Of a stretch of DNA of 64,000 nucleotides, positions 46,084 through 59,224 are shown piece by piece. Both the position numbers and the translations under genes were made by a program. A model generated the notes under the pieces. It ran no database searches. It saw only the letters and a list, made by a program, of their open reading frames with translations, and was not told the DNA's origin. Every line of letters begins with the position of its first letter. The stretch's first letter is position 1. Source of the stretch: Vibrio pomeroyi (GTDB lineage: Bacteria > Pseudomonadota > Gammaproteobacteria > Enterobacterales > Vibrionaceae); assembly GCF_024347595.1 (NCBI RefSeq), contig NZ_AP025507.1:1922001-1986000 (forward strand), in the 5' to 3' direction.

Positions 46084-46539
46084 AGTTATCGACGCTCTGA
46101 TTTACGATCCTTCCTCTGACTATCCTTTTGTTAATAAAGTCTCTTCGATTAAGCCTTTCTCCCCCCCACACACAAAAAAAAAGAATGCCGACCGGTCGTC
46201 ATTTCAGTCTCAGAATTACTGGTTAGATTTCCACACATAAGAAACATCCATCGAGCCGATTTTTATGTTCCTTTAGAACTTGTCCTAGATCATTAAAGTA
46301 TTCGAAAACGTAACCTGTGGTTTTAAATATGTAAACTTTGATGGAGTTTAAAAAATTAAACCATATCGAAGATGGTTTGGTGATCCTGTTCAAATTACGC
46401 TCTTAATTTAAGTTAAATTTTCGTTATTTGTTGATGTTTTGAACGTTTTTTACGGTTTACAGAAGTTTACTGCATCTTGTTCAAATACCCCCAAAGGAGT
46501 AGATTTCAGTCATTGAGTTCAAAAATGTAAACCGCAATC
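46084..46539. promoter_or_regulatory. 456-bp gene-free region: orphan palindrome and control region of the cystine operon
   Basis: No gene is visible. It holds a C7 run and an A9 run (about 46161-46182), an 18-bp near-perfect palindrome around GACCGGTC (46185-46202), a hairpin AAACCAT-N7-ATGGTTT (46358-46378), and an inverted pair CGGTTTAC (46453-46460) / GTAAACCG (46527-46534) with further GTAAAC and GTTTAC copies. The last group lies immediately before the YheO-type regulator and may be its autoregulatory sites. Confidence 0.5.
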
Positions 46540-47205
46540 ATGAATGTAAAACAAGTTCGATTCACCGATGAAGACAGAGAATGTTTAAGCAATTACTTCC
46601 GCTTAGCGGACACAATTGCTGACTTGATTGGCCCTTACTGTGAGGTGGTCATTCACTCCTTTGAAAGCTTAGAAAACTCTGTCGTGAAGATCGTTAATGG
46701 TCATCATACCGGTCGTGAAATCGGCTCGCCTATCACCGATTTAGGTTTACGCATGTGGAGTACATTCGAGAAAACTGGCGAAGTTTCACCGAAGAGCTAC
46801 TTCACCAACGCAGCAGACGGTTCCCTACTGAAATCAACCACCTGTGTACTGGCTGGTCCACAAAAAAAGCCGATTGGCATGCTGTGTATCAACATGAACT
46901 TATCTTTCCCATTCCCAGAAATCGTCAAGACGCTAATGCCGCAGTGCAATGTGCCACAAACCATTGTCAGCGAAACATTCAGCAACAATGCGAATGACGT
47001 CATTCAGCAAGCATTGAGTTCAGCCATTAAAGAAGTTGACCAAGACGAGACGATTTCTTCCAAAGGTCGCAATAAAGCCATCATCCGTTGCTTATTTGAT
47101 AACGGAGTATTTGAGCTAAAAGAGACGACTACACAAGTATCAGAGCAACTTGGGATCAGCCGTCAGGCGGTTTACAAGTTTATCCGTGAATTTAAATCAG
47201 AATAA
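46540..47205 (+). CDS. YheO/DauR-type PAS-HTH transcriptional regulator
   Basis: A 221-aa regulator with an N-terminal YheO-like PAS domain (about 15-125; GPYCEVVIHSFESLENSVVKI and IVNGHHTGREIGSP) and a C-terminal DauR-like helix-turn-helix (about 155-215; VSEQLGISRQAVYKFI). Members control amino-acid catabolism, for example D-arginine in DauR. The next gene is 24 bp away, so it heads an operon with RidA and a cystine transporter, suggesting sulfur amino acids as the signal (inference). Confidence 0.8.
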   Translation: MNVKQVRFTDEDRECLSNYFRLADTIADLIGPYCEVVIHSFESLENSVVKIVNGHHTGREIGSPITDLGLRMWSTFEKTGEVSPKSYFTNAADGSLLKSTTCVLAGPQKKPIGMLCINMNLSFPFPEIVKTLMPQCNVPQTIVSETFSNNANDVIQQALSSAIKEVDQDETISSKGRNKAIIRCLFDNGVFELKETTTQVSEQLGISRQAVYKFIREFKSE

Positions 47206-47229
47206 AACCAATAATTTAGGAGTTACATC

Positions 47230-47613
47230 GTGAAACAGATCATTGCCACTGAACAAGCACCTGCAGCTATCGGCCCTTACTCACAAGGTACGTCTTACGG
47301 CGACATGGTTTATACATCAGGCCAATTACCTCTCGTTCCAGAAACCATGCAGTTTGTTGAGGGCGGCATCAAAGAGCAGGCTCGTCAGTCTCTAGAAAAC
47401 TTAAAAGCGGTATTAGAAGCGAGTAATGCGGGACTGGACACTGTGCTTAAGACAACCTGCTTCCTATCAGACATGGAGAACTTCGTAGCCTTCAACGAAG
47501 TGTACACAGAAGTGTTTGGTACAGAGAACGCACCTGCTCGTTCTTGTGTTGAAGCTGCAAGATTACCAAAAGACGCATTGGTTGAAGTTGAAGCCATCGC
47601 ATACAAGAAATAA
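47230..47613 (+). CDS. ridA: RidA-family enamine/imine deaminase
   Basis: A 127-aa trimeric RidA/YjgF protein that hydrolyses reactive imines such as 2-aminoacrylate to keto acids and ammonia. Typical stretches: APAAIGPYSQGT, YTSGQLPL, and the C-terminal PARSCVEAARLPKDALVEVEAIA with the substrate-binding Arg. GTG start at 47230 with AGGAG upstream. 2-Aminoacrylate arises during cysteine and serine breakdown, consistent with the cystine transporter next door. Confidence 0.9.
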   Translation: MKQIIATEQAPAAIGPYSQGTSYGDMVYTSGQLPLVPETMQFVEGGIKEQARQSLENLKAVLEASNAGLDTVLKTTCFLSDMENFVAFNEVYTEVFGTENAPARSCVEAARLPKDALVEVEAIAYKK

Positions 47614-47650
47614 CCGACTTAGTTATTAATGGGTATCATAGGAGATTCTC

Positions 47651-49057
47651 ATGAGCGTTTCATTTATTGGATTAAGCATACTGTTCTTTGGGTTCTACGC
47701 ACTGCTCTCGAACTTCAAAAAACAAAAGAAAAGTTTTAACTTCCGCGTACTGAGTGCGCTTGCTGCTGGCTTACTGTTCGGTGGCGCGATTCAACTTGTT
47801 TTCGGCGTCGGTAACGTTGCGACATCTGGCTTCGCTGAACTGATTTCAGTGTTCGGTAAAGGCTACATCAAACTTCTACAAATGATCGTTATCCCGCTCG
47901 TATTCGTGGCGATGATCTCTTCGATCATGAACGTTGAAGGCGGCGGCGCGTTATCTCGTATCGCACCAAAAATCATCGGTATTCTACTTTTCACTTGTGC
48001 AATCTCAGCAGCCGTTGGTATCGCAAGTATTTACCTATTTGGTATCGATGCGAACGCACTAGTAAGCACAATTGGCACAAACAGTGCGATTGAAGCTCGC
48101 GGTGATTCACTGGTAGCAACACAAGATGCAATGGCGAGCAGTGGCCTGTCTGGTATGGCTCTGTCTATCATTCCAACCAACATCTTCGACATGCTAACGG
48201 GCTCTCAACGTACTTCTACACTATCGACTGTACTGTTCGGCATGTTCCTAGGCTACTGTATCCTACAAGTGAAAAACCGTAAGCCTGAAAAAGTGCAAAA
48301 CTTCGTTGATTTCATCAACTCTGCAAAAGAAGTGGTGCTGTCAATGGTTCGTGAAATCCTGAAGCTAACGCCTTACGGTGTGTTCGCTCTGATGACCACG
48401 TTCATGATGACGAATGACCTATTCGCACTGGCTGAAATGGGCCGCTTCCTTCTAGCAAGCTACGTAGCAATCGGCGTGATGTTCGGCATTCACTTCGTGA
48501 TGGTGTCAATGTTCGGCCTGTCTCCTGCTAAGTTCATGAAGAAAATCTGGCCAGTATTAGTATTCGGCTTCGGTTCTCGTTCGAGCATGGCGGCTATCCC
48601 ACTAAACGTTGAAACACAAACTCAACGCCTAGGTGTAGACGAAGAAACAGCAAACATGTCAGCGACATTCGGTACCAGTATCGGTCAGAACGGTTGCGCA
48701 GGCATCTACCCAGCAATGCTAGCAATCATGGCAGCACAAGTGATGGGCATGCCAGTTGACCTAGGCTTCATCCTACAACTGATTGCTGTTATCGCGATTG
48801 CTTCATTCGGTATCGCTGGTGTGGGTGGTGGAGCAACGTTCGCAGCGGTAGCGGTACTGACCATCATGGGCCTAGACATCACAGTAGTAGCGATTCTGGT
48901 GTCTATCGAAGCGCTAATTGACATGGCTCGTACAGCGCTAAACATCTCAGGCTCTATGCTGTCTGGTGTTCTAACAGCTAAGAAGAACGGCTCGCTAAAC
49001 ACAGAACAATACGACGCTGACGTAACAGCGACAGTATCAAAAGAAGCAGCAGTATAA
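47651..49057 (+). CDS. tcyP: TcyP-like L-cystine:cation symporter
   Basis: A 468-aa DAACS-family transporter with about eight helices and two re-entrant loops. GKGYIKLLQMIVIPLVFVAMISS is very like E. coli TcyP/YdjN (GNGYVQLLQMIVMPLVF by memory), a low-affinity cystine importer, rather than DctA. Part of the operon YheO-RidA-TcyP. AGGAG precedes ATG. An attenuator-type hairpin follows before the last gene. Confidence 0.82.
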   Translation: MSVSFIGLSILFFGFYALLSNFKKQKKSFNFRVLSALAAGLLFGGAIQLVFGVGNVATSGFAELISVFGKGYIKLLQMIVIPLVFVAMISSIMNVEGGGALSRIAPKIIGILLFTCAISAAVGIASIYLFGIDANALVSTIGTNSAIEARGDSLVATQDAMASSGLSGMALSIIPTNIFDMLTGSQRTSTLSTVLFGMFLGYCILQVKNRKPEKVQNFVDFINSAKEVVLSMVREILKLTPYGVFALMTTFMMTNDLFALAEMGRFLLASYVAIGVMFGIHFVMVSMFGLSPAKFMKKIWPVLVFGFGSRSSMAAIPLNVETQTQRLGVDEETANMSATFGTSIGQNGCAGIYPAMLAIMAAQVMGMPVDLGFILQLIAVIAIASFGIAGVGGGATFAAVAVLTIMGLDITVVAILVSIEALIDMARTALNISGSMLSGVLTAKKNGSLNTEQYDADVTATVSKEAAV

Positions 49058-49076
49058 TTCTCAAACTTAATTAAGG

Positions 49077-49105
49077 GCACTCCACGTGAGTGCTCTTCTG
49101 TTTTT
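49077..49105 (+). terminator. Hairpin between tcyP and the disulfide reductase gene
   Basis: GCACTC (49077-49082) pairs with GAGTGC (49088-49093), then TCTTCTGTTTTT. Modest strength; likely a partial terminator within the operon. Confidence 0.55.
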
Positions 49106-49134
49106 CCTGAGTTCAGGTTATTTAGGTAGTAAAT

Positions 49135-50457
49135 ATGAAAGTTGTTGTTATAGGCGGTAGCGCCGCTGGTATGAGTTTCGCAGCAAAGTACAAACGTAAT
49201 CAACCATCAGACGAAGTCATCGTTTTAGATAAACGTAGCTACATCTCTTTTGGAGCATGTGGTCTACCCTACTTTGCAGGTGGCATGTTTGATGACACCG
49301 AACGAATGATTTCTCGCACGCCAGAACAAGCCATTAAATCTGGCTTGGATGTACGTGTAGAAACAGAAATGGTGTCGTTCGACCGCACTGAAAAGCAAAT
49401 TACGGTACGTCACCAAAATGAAGAAAGCGTCATCAATTACGATATGTTGGTCATTGCAACAGGTGCGCGACCAATCGTTCCATCATTCGGTGAATTCAAT
49501 CCAGAACACGTATACACACTAACCAGCATGGAAGATGGCTTGGCGGTTAAGGAAGCGCTAAAGGATAATAACAAGCAGCGTGTATGTGTTATTGGGGCTG
49601 GCTTTATCGGCCTGGAAGTATTCGATGCGGCGCACGGCTTAGACAAACACGTGACGATCATAGAACGTGAACAGCACATTATGAGCCGTCAGTTCAGCCC
49701 TGAGATCATTGAAGTCGTTGAAGGTGCGATTCGAGAATCCGGTGCTGACCTTAAAACCGGTTGTAGCGTGTCTGCTATTCGCGATGCTGAGCTAGGTGGT
49801 TACATCGTTGAAACTGATAACGGCAACGTAGAAGCCGATGTCGTGATCCTGTCACTCGGTTTCAAACCAAATACTGAAGCATTCGAACTGCCAAAAGCTG
49901 CAAACGGCGCATTACTTGTGAATGAATTTGGTGCTTCTGAAGACGCTTACATCCACGCTGTCGGTGACTGTGCAGTGGTTCATCACATGGCATTAGGTAA
50001 ACCGGTTTATGTTCCTCTAGCAACCACAGCCAACAAGCAAGCGCGTATGATGGCGGACAAGCTAGCAGGTAAAGATACCTATATGTCAGGCTTCTTAGGT
50101 TCGTCTTGCTTGAAAGTGCTCGACTACGAATTAGCCTGCACTGGCGTAAATGAACTTCTGGCGAAAGAACACAACTTGGATGTGAAAGTATCAACGATTT
50201 CAGATAAGAACCAAACGGATTACTACCCAGGCCAAGAAGACATCAAGGTTAAACTGCTTTACCACCCAGAGACTAACGTTCTACTTGGTGGCGAGATCGT
50301 GGGTAAGAAAGGGGCAGTAGGTCGTATTAACGCTCTAGCTGTTGCCATCACCGCAAAAATGACAACTCAACAGTTAGGCTACATGGACTTCTGTTATGCC
50401 CCTCCTTTTTCACGGACTTGGGATGCGCTAAACGTGGCAGGTAACGTCGCTAAATAG
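49135..50457 (+). CDS. FAD-dependent CoA-disulfide reductase-like oxidoreductase
   Basis: A 440-aa pyridine-nucleotide-disulfide reductase of the CoA-disulfide reductase/NADH oxidase/persulfide reductase group. FAD motif VVIGGSAAGMS (about 4-14), single active-site Cys42 in SFGACGLPYF, NAD-binding GAGFIGLEV (about 159-167), and the C-terminal dimerisation domain. It ends a cluster with a cystine transporter, so reduction of imported disulfides or of CoA- or persulfides is a sensible role (inference). Confidence 0.8.
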   Translation: MKVVVIGGSAAGMSFAAKYKRNQPSDEVIVLDKRSYISFGACGLPYFAGGMFDDTERMISRTPEQAIKSGLDVRVETEMVSFDRTEKQITVRHQNEESVINYDMLVIATGARPIVPSFGEFNPEHVYTLTSMEDGLAVKEALKDNNKQRVCVIGAGFIGLEVFDAAHGLDKHVTIIEREQHIMSRQFSPEIIEVVEGAIRESGADLKTGCSVSAIRDAELGGYIVETDNGNVEADVVILSLGFKPNTEAFELPKAANGALLVNEFGASEDAYIHAVGDCAVVHHMALGKPVYVPLATTANKQARMMADKLAGKDTYMSGFLGSSCLKVLDYELACTGVNELLAKEHNLDVKVSTISDKNQTDYYPGQEDIKVKLLYHPETNVLLGGEIVGKKGAVGRINALAVAITAKMTTQQLGYMDFCYAPPFSRTWDALNVAGNVAK

Positions 50458-50492
50458 GCCTTGCTAGTCGCAGGACATACAACTAAAACATC

Positions 50493-50520
50493 AAAGCAGA
50501 GCCTGAGCGCTCTGCTTTTT
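50493..50520 (+). terminator. Terminator of the cystine cluster
   Basis: AAAGCAGAGC (50493-50502) pairs with GCTCTGCTTT (50509-50518) and T-run continues. Confidence 0.85.
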
Positions 50521-50611
50521 AATACCTAAACTCTACATAACCTAAAGCAGAATAAGATAACGACGTATCTAATAGTATTTGAGCTTTCTTTTGCCAAATT
50601 CAAGACGAAAA

Positions 50612-50639
50612 AAAGCCCGCTGATTTCTCAGCGGGCTTT
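50612..50639 (-). terminator. Terminator of the rRNA operon/tRNA-Ser
   Basis: AAAGCCCGCTGA (50612-50623) pairs with TCAGCGGGCTTT (50628-50639); on the minus strand a run of seven T follows. It lies just after tRNA-Ser. Confidence 0.9.
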
Positions 50640-50646
50640 CTAATGG

Positions 50647-50737
50647 TGGTGGAGGGATAGGGATTTGAACCCTAGAACCGCTATTAACGGTTGCCGGTTT
50701 TCAAGACCGGTGCTTTCGACCACTCAGCCATCCCTCC
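50647..50737 (-). tRNA. tRNA-Ser(TGA)
   Basis: A 91-nt type II tRNA with a 7-bp acceptor stem (GGAGGGA/TCCCTCC), anticodon TGA (complement of 50701-50703), a long variable arm and encoded CCA. It lies about 80 bp beyond 5S rRNA in the same direction and before the terminator at 50612, so it may be the last gene of the rRNA operon. Confidence 0.93.
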
Positions 50738-50819
50738 AACAAATTGTTACTAAAATCAGTCTTACTTGTATGCTGTTTCTAGTTTTGCTTTCAGTTTTTT
50801 AAAACTGAAAACGTAAAGT

Positions 50820-50939
50820 AAGTCTGGCGATGTCCTACTCTCACATGGGGAAGCCCCACACTACCATCGGCGCTATTGTGTTTCACTTCTGAGTTCGGCA
50901 TGGAATCAGGTGGGTCCACAATGCTATGGTCGCCAAGCA
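50820..50939 (-). rRNA. rrf: 5S ribosomal RNA
   Basis: About 120 nt; minus strand begins TGCTTGGCGACCATAGC and ends CGCCAGACT, with the usual bacterial 5S elements (GACCCACC, CCGAACTCAGAAGTGAAAC). Ends are set by similarity to the family and may be off by a few bases. Confidence 0.93.
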
Positions 50940-51065
50940 AATTTTGCTTTTACTTTCAGCTTTTTTAAAAACTGAAGGCAAAATAATCTGGAAAACTGTA
51001 TTTAAAAGTCTCTTCAAACTCATTCAAGGTCTGTCTTTGAGTCCACAAAACCCCTTGGGTGTTGT

Positions 51066-53957
<2,892 letters not shown>

Positions 53958-54283
53958 ATACAACCCGAAAGGGTCTTGTGTATGGCAACTAACCAAGGTT
54001 TTTGGTTGTCATTAAGAAGGGTTAATTCTCAATGACTGTTTGCCGGACTCAATGTGAATCAAACTAAGTTTGATTCGAATACAAGACACTTGAATGTGTT
54101 TGTTGTGTTTATACCGTTCTTATTAAATAAGAGCAGATAAACATTGAGAACTTTTAAATTTGATTGAATTACTCGTAAGTAAATCAATCAGTCAGCTTTC
54201 CAAATTGTTAAAGAGCAAGAGTTTTTCAAGTTTTAAACTTTCAAAACCATTTTTAAAAACTCTCCGAGGAGAATGCTTAAAGA
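53958..54283 (-). promoter_or_regulatory. Spacer between tRNA-Val and 23S, with boxA
   Basis: No gene. It carries the boxA antitermination signal GCTCTTTAACAAT on the minus strand (54204-54216), about 250 nt before mature 23S, and AT-rich sequence able to form the 23S processing stem. Confidence 0.75.
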
Positions 54284-54359
54284 TGGTGGGCGATACCGGG
54301 CTCGAACCAGTGACCCCCTGCTTGTAAGGCAGGTGCTCTCCCAACTGAGCTAATCGCCC
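54284..54359 (-). tRNA. tRNA-Val(TAC), copy 1
   Basis: 76 nt with encoded CCA; anticodon TAC (complement of 54324-54326), acceptor GGGCGAT/ATCGCCC. Identical in sequence to the copy at 54529-54604. Confidence 0.95.
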
Positions 54360-54427
54360 ATGATAGTTTCTTTTGTCTTCACTTTTTAAAAAGTGAAAAT
54401 AAAAGCCATCCTTACATGGAGAAAGAA

Positions 54428-54503
54428 TGGTGGAGCTATGCGGGATCGAACCGCAGACCTCCTGCGTGCAAGGCAGGCGCTCTCCCAGCTGAGCTATAGC
54501 CCC
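54428..54503 (-). tRNA. tRNA-Ala(TGC)
   Basis: 76 nt with encoded CCA; anticodon TGC. The acceptor stem (GGGGCTA with TAGCTCC) contains the G3:U70 pair that identifies alanine tRNA. Confidence 0.95.
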
Positions 54504-54507
54504 ATAT

Positions 54508-54636
54508 TTTTATTTCCTTGGGAGGAAATGGTGGGCGATACCGGGCTCGAACCAGTGACCCCCTGCTTGTAAGGCAGGTGCTCTCCCAACTGAGCTAATC
54601 GCCCCAAATTTTATTTCCTTGGGAGGAAATGGTGGG
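54508..54636. repeat. 28-bp direct repeat flanking tRNA-Val copy 2
   Basis: A 28-bp identical sequence, containing the hairpin TTTCCTTGGGAGGAAA, occurs at 54508-54535 (between tRNA-Ala and tRNA-Val) and 54609-54636 (between tRNA-Val and tRNA-Lys). Each copy includes the CCA end and first acceptor bases of the adjoining tRNA. It suggests duplication or recombination inserting tRNA-Val. Confidence 0.8.
54529..54604 (-). tRNA. tRNA-Val(TAC), copy 2
   Basis: 76 nt with encoded CCA; anticodon TAC; identical to the copy at 54284-54359. Confidence 0.95.
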
Positions 54637-54705
54637 TCGTGCAGGATTCGAACCTGCGACCAATTGATTAAAAGTCAACTGCTCTACCAACTGAGCTAAC
54701 GACCC
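54630..54705 (-). tRNA. tRNA-Lys(TTT)
   Basis: 76 nt with encoded CCA; acceptor GGGTCGT/ACGACCC, anticodon TTT in the loop CTTTTAA. Confidence 0.95.
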
Positions 54706-54707
54706 AA

Positions 54708-54783
54708 TGGTATCCCGTAGGGGAGTCGAACCCCTGTTACCGCCGTGAAAGGGCGGTGTCCTAGGCCTCTAGACGAACGGGAC
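54708..54783 (-). tRNA. tRNA-Glu(TTC)
   Basis: 76 nt with encoded CCA; anticodon TTC in CTTTCAC, acceptor GTCCCGT with ACGGGAT (G1:U72 wobble at the end). First tRNA after 16S, separated from tRNA-Lys by only two bases. Confidence 0.93.
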
Positions 54784-54907
54784 ACTGCTAATTTATCTCC
54801 ACTTTAAAAAGTAGAAACAAACTTCGAAGAACCTTGGGAGTTCTTCTTCTCTTTACTTTTCTAAACCTAATCAATCTGTGTGGACACTTATCGTGAATAT
54901 CTTCGTA

Positions 54908-56462
<1,555 letters not shown>

Positions 56463-56734
56463 AAAGTTTTGATTACCTAAATTAATAGGTGTGACTCAAC
56501 GAATACTGACTTCAAAACTAATATTCATTCGCCTATTCGAAAATAAACAAAGAACATGTAATTCTAAAGCTATTACCATTCCAACAGAATGATAATGAAT
56601 TGACTGTGCCAAGTCCTAAGACTTGATTGGTCACTCAGTTCATTGAAATCAATTTGTTACCGTAGTAACTGCCATTCCTGAGAATGACGTTTTGATATTC
56701 ATCAACGAGTGCCCACACAGATTGATAGGTTTAA

Positions 56735-56747
56735 ATTGTTAAAGAGC
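56735..56747 (-). promoter_or_regulatory. rrn leader boxA
   Basis: GCTCTTTAACAAT on the minus strand, between the P1 promoter and 16S; binds NusB/S10 for rRNA antitermination. The surrounding 56463-57044 holds no gene, only the rrn leader and promoter. Confidence 0.8.
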
Positions 56748-56915
56748 TTTGCTTATCGAAACTTTCTTTTTACAAAGAAACCCTTGAAAGCGGACGTGAA
56801 TTCTAGCGATTTAATCTTAAGTGTCAAACACTTTTTAAAATTAATTTCTTTCGAACTTTCCGTCTTACTGATTACTGCTGAAGCCTTGTGGCGTCTGCCG
56901 TGTCAGTGAGGCGGC

Positions 56916-56980
56916 ATTATAGAGATCATCGAAAACATGGCAACCCCTTTTTTGATAAAAATTCAAAAAACTTGCTTAAC
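56916..56980 (-). promoter_or_regulatory. rRNA P1 promoter with UP element
   Basis: Minus strand: -35 TTGCCA (56938-56943), 16-bp spacer, perfect -10 TATAAT (56916-56921), then a GC-rich discriminator GCCGCCTC as expected for stringent control. Upstream (56944-56980) is A/T-rich with T and A tracts, fitting an UP element. Confidence 0.85.
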
Positions 56981-57044
56981 TGGCTACTTTTACGTCAAAA
57001 GGTTCTTTCGTAGCTCAAAGCTCATACAATAATGGGTGTATTAC

Positions 57045-57569
57045 TTAAAACTTTGCGATTAGATCTTTCGAAAAAGCCTCTATATCTAGCTCAATACTCC
57101 ATTTCTCACTCAGTTCTAGGATGTTATCTAGCGATTGTTGAACTGTTTTTATCGTCAATGTGTTGTTGTCTAGGTCGTATACCTGTTTTTGCGTGGTGTA
57201 ATAGAAGTAAAGGACGGTCAGTGCGTCTCGGTCTCCTTGCTCAGCTTTGGGTTGAATACGCTTGAGCTTGCGATAGATTTGATTATGGATTTGTTTAAGG
57301 TTCCACACATAAAGTGCTTCTTTGAAGTAGTCATGCCCTTTTACACGACTCGCGATAAATGCATTCAATGCAACTGATAAGATCACACCTAATACATTCA
57401 AGTGGAAATTACCTGTCGATTCGCCAGCGATTGATTGTCCTGAACCGAATAGGTCAATCAGTATGGTTCCGAATACAATAGCGAACACGGCGAGTGAACC
57501 AACCAACGAAACCAACAGCAGGTTCATCTTCTTTCTGTATTCTTCTTTATTGATCTTCTGTAACTTCAT
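57045..57569 (-). CDS. DUF3087 inner-membrane protein
   Basis: A 174-aa protein with a basic N-terminus (KINKEEYRKKMN), two membrane helices (about 16-38 and 55-75) and a cytoplasmic helical tail. The whole resembles DUF3087 of gammaproteobacteria; function unknown. AAGGAAG before the ATG supports the start. It lies just upstream of the rrn promoter, in the same orientation. Confidence 0.7.
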   Translation of the reverse strand: MKLQKINKEEYRKKMNLLLVSLVGSLAVFAIVFGTILIDLFGSGQSIAGESTGNFHLNVLGVILSVALNAFIASRVKGHDYFKEALYVWNLKQIHNQIYRKLKRIQPKAEQGDRDALTVLYFYYTTQKQVYDLDNNTLTIKTVQQSLDNILELSEKWSIELDIEAFSKDLIAKF

Positions 57570-57825
57570 CGACTACTTCCTTCTGCAAGCCACCTAATAA
57601 TTTGCGCATACTATCTACGTAAACATTGGGTCGCTTCAACCCTTACCATCTTGTAATGTGGTCATTCTCTATTTAATACGTAGAGTTCTTCTGGCTGGCG
57701 CTATACGCAACTCTATTTGACTTCATTAATAGAAAAGAGTTACATACCGCCACAATTTTGGTTATTCATCAATTCATGTTGATAAAGCCCGTTTCGCTTT
57801 ATCACATACTGACAAGGTACATTCC

Positions 57826-58425
57826 ATGCGTTCATTTGTATTACGCGCTCGCGCAGCCCCTACAGAGAGCAAACTTATCTTAGAAGGTGTTGGGCAAGAT
57901 GCTCATACTGAGATTCTGGCTCATACTCTGATGAACACGATCTTCGTTGCTCAATCTCACCGTGAGAATGTCACCGTACACCTTGTATTAGAAAGTACTA
58001 AAGACTTTTCACGTACGATTACATTTGATTCAAACGAGATCACCAACATTGGTGGCTTCCATGAGTCTGCATTGTTATCAGCGGTAGTAAGAGCGGTTGA
58101 CGCATCTCAAGGTATGACAAAAGAGCAGACTTGTCAGGTTGAACCGGGCATCATGGTTCGTACTATGAGTTTTGAAAAGCTGTTAAAAGAGCTAGCTGAA
58201 GACCACCAGCTGTACATGATGGATAAGAAAGGTGACTTTATCCGTGATGCAGAGATTGCTGAAAACCCATGTTTCCTTCTAACTGACCACATCCCTATGC
58301 CGAAGAAGAGCTACAACAGCTTAAAGCGTCTGGGAACAGAGAAAATCAGTTTAGGTCCGAACATGTTGTTCGCTTCTCAGTGTGTGGTGTTGATCAACAA
58401 TGAGCTTGATATTCGCGGTTTCTAA
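57826..58425 (+). CDS. trmY: tRNA pseudouridine(54) N1-methyltransferase TrmY-like
   Basis: A 199-aa SPOUT-class methyltransferase of the TrmY/DUF358 family. The N-terminus MRSFVLRARAAPTE, the central LTDHIPMPKKSYNSL with FLLTDH, and the C-terminal SLGPNMLFASQCVVLINNELD (split) are typical; the last region forms the S-adenosylmethionine knot. Archaeal TrmY methylates pseudouridine 54 of tRNA; the bacterial homologues, found in Vibrio and relatives, may act on another site. Terminator follows. Confidence 0.82.
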   Translation: MRSFVLRARAAPTESKLILEGVGQDAHTEILAHTLMNTIFVAQSHRENVTVHLVLESTKDFSRTITFDSNEITNIGGFHESALLSAVVRAVDASQGMTKEQTCQVEPGIMVRTMSFEKLLKELAEDHQLYMMDKKGDFIRDAEIAENPCFLLTDHIPMPKKSYNSLKRLGTEKISLGPNMLFASQCVVLINNELDIRGF

Positions 58426-58464
58426 CTCGAAAGACACAATGACATTTAACACAACACAGTGAAC

Positions 58465-58500
58465 AAAGCCCGGTTATTCGCCGGGCTTTTGATTTTTTGG
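58465..58500 (+). terminator. Terminator of trmY
   Basis: AAAGCCCGG (58465-58473) pairs with CCGGGCTTT (58481-58489), then TGATTTTTT. Confidence 0.85.
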
Positions 58501-58540
58501 ATGCAGAGAATCACTTCTAGTTTATCGCTAGCTTGACCCG

Positions 58541-58843
58541 TCACATCAGATCTCGCATTAACGTCTCATATTGTTCCGACACCAATACCACCAGATGATT
58601 AAGCTCTTTTGCATCTTCCTCTGCCAATAAAAGTTGCCAATCTGTCTGTTGACCACTTTCATCTCGTCCAAGCACTTTCGTCTTCCCTTTTTCAGCTTCA
58701 AAAGACAAATGGTTAAAGTCTGTATCATGATGTTCATGAGACTCTAAAATCTCAAACTCTAAATTTCCGGTTGGCTTTACTTGAATGTGGGCATGAAAAT
58801 GTTGCTGATTCTGTAACTCATATTCCCTATGTATTGCGAACAT
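58541..58843 (-). CDS. Hypothetical 100-aa protein
   Basis: A 100-aa acidic soluble protein with several His residues (NQQHFHAHIQV and ESHEHHDTDF). Not recognised. A strong ribosome-binding site (TAGGAGG) lies just before the ATG, so it is likely translated. It converges with trmY. His clusters might bind a metal, but this is only a guess. Confidence 0.6.
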   Translation of the reverse strand: MFAIHREYELQNQQHFHAHIQVKPTGNLEFEILESHEHHDTDFNHLSFEAEKGKTKVLGRDESGQQTDWQLLLAEEDAKELNHLVVLVSEQYETLMRDLM

Positions 58844-59224
58844 ACTCCCTCCTATAACCTCAATCTAAGCTCGTAAGCGATCTGCTATAAATTACCCGTT
58901 ATTCATAGGTTTCCCCTGAACAGCAAGTATCTATACAAAGTGTAGGCTTCAGATTTCGGTACTAGAGCAAAATCAGCCTGCTGTTTGATACTAGACAAAA
59001 TAGCGTTGAGTATTGTGACACTTCGATTGATCTTTCTTGACGGGTATAACCGATCTCAGGAGTCCAATAAAACTGACCAAACAACCAATTTATAAAACTT
59101 GCGCTTCGTTCCATTTCTACTGCCTGTTGGTCTGACCTTTGCGAATAAATAGACATTTCTCTCCAACCTTTTGATTCGACAGTTATACTTCCGATAAATC
59201 CGGTGAATTAATTTAAGGGAATGT
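58844..59224. other. Gene-free region before the lipase-like gene
   Basis: No gene is supported; short ORFs on the minus strand lack ribosome-binding sites. A possible promoter for the next gene is TTGATT-N18-TAAATC ending near 59202. A chain of A/T-rich sequence, otherwise featureless. Confidence 0.4.

Noticed and set aside
58962..59156. 64-codon minus-strand ORF before the lipase-like gene
   Set aside because: No ribosome-binding site or recognisable family; probably chance.
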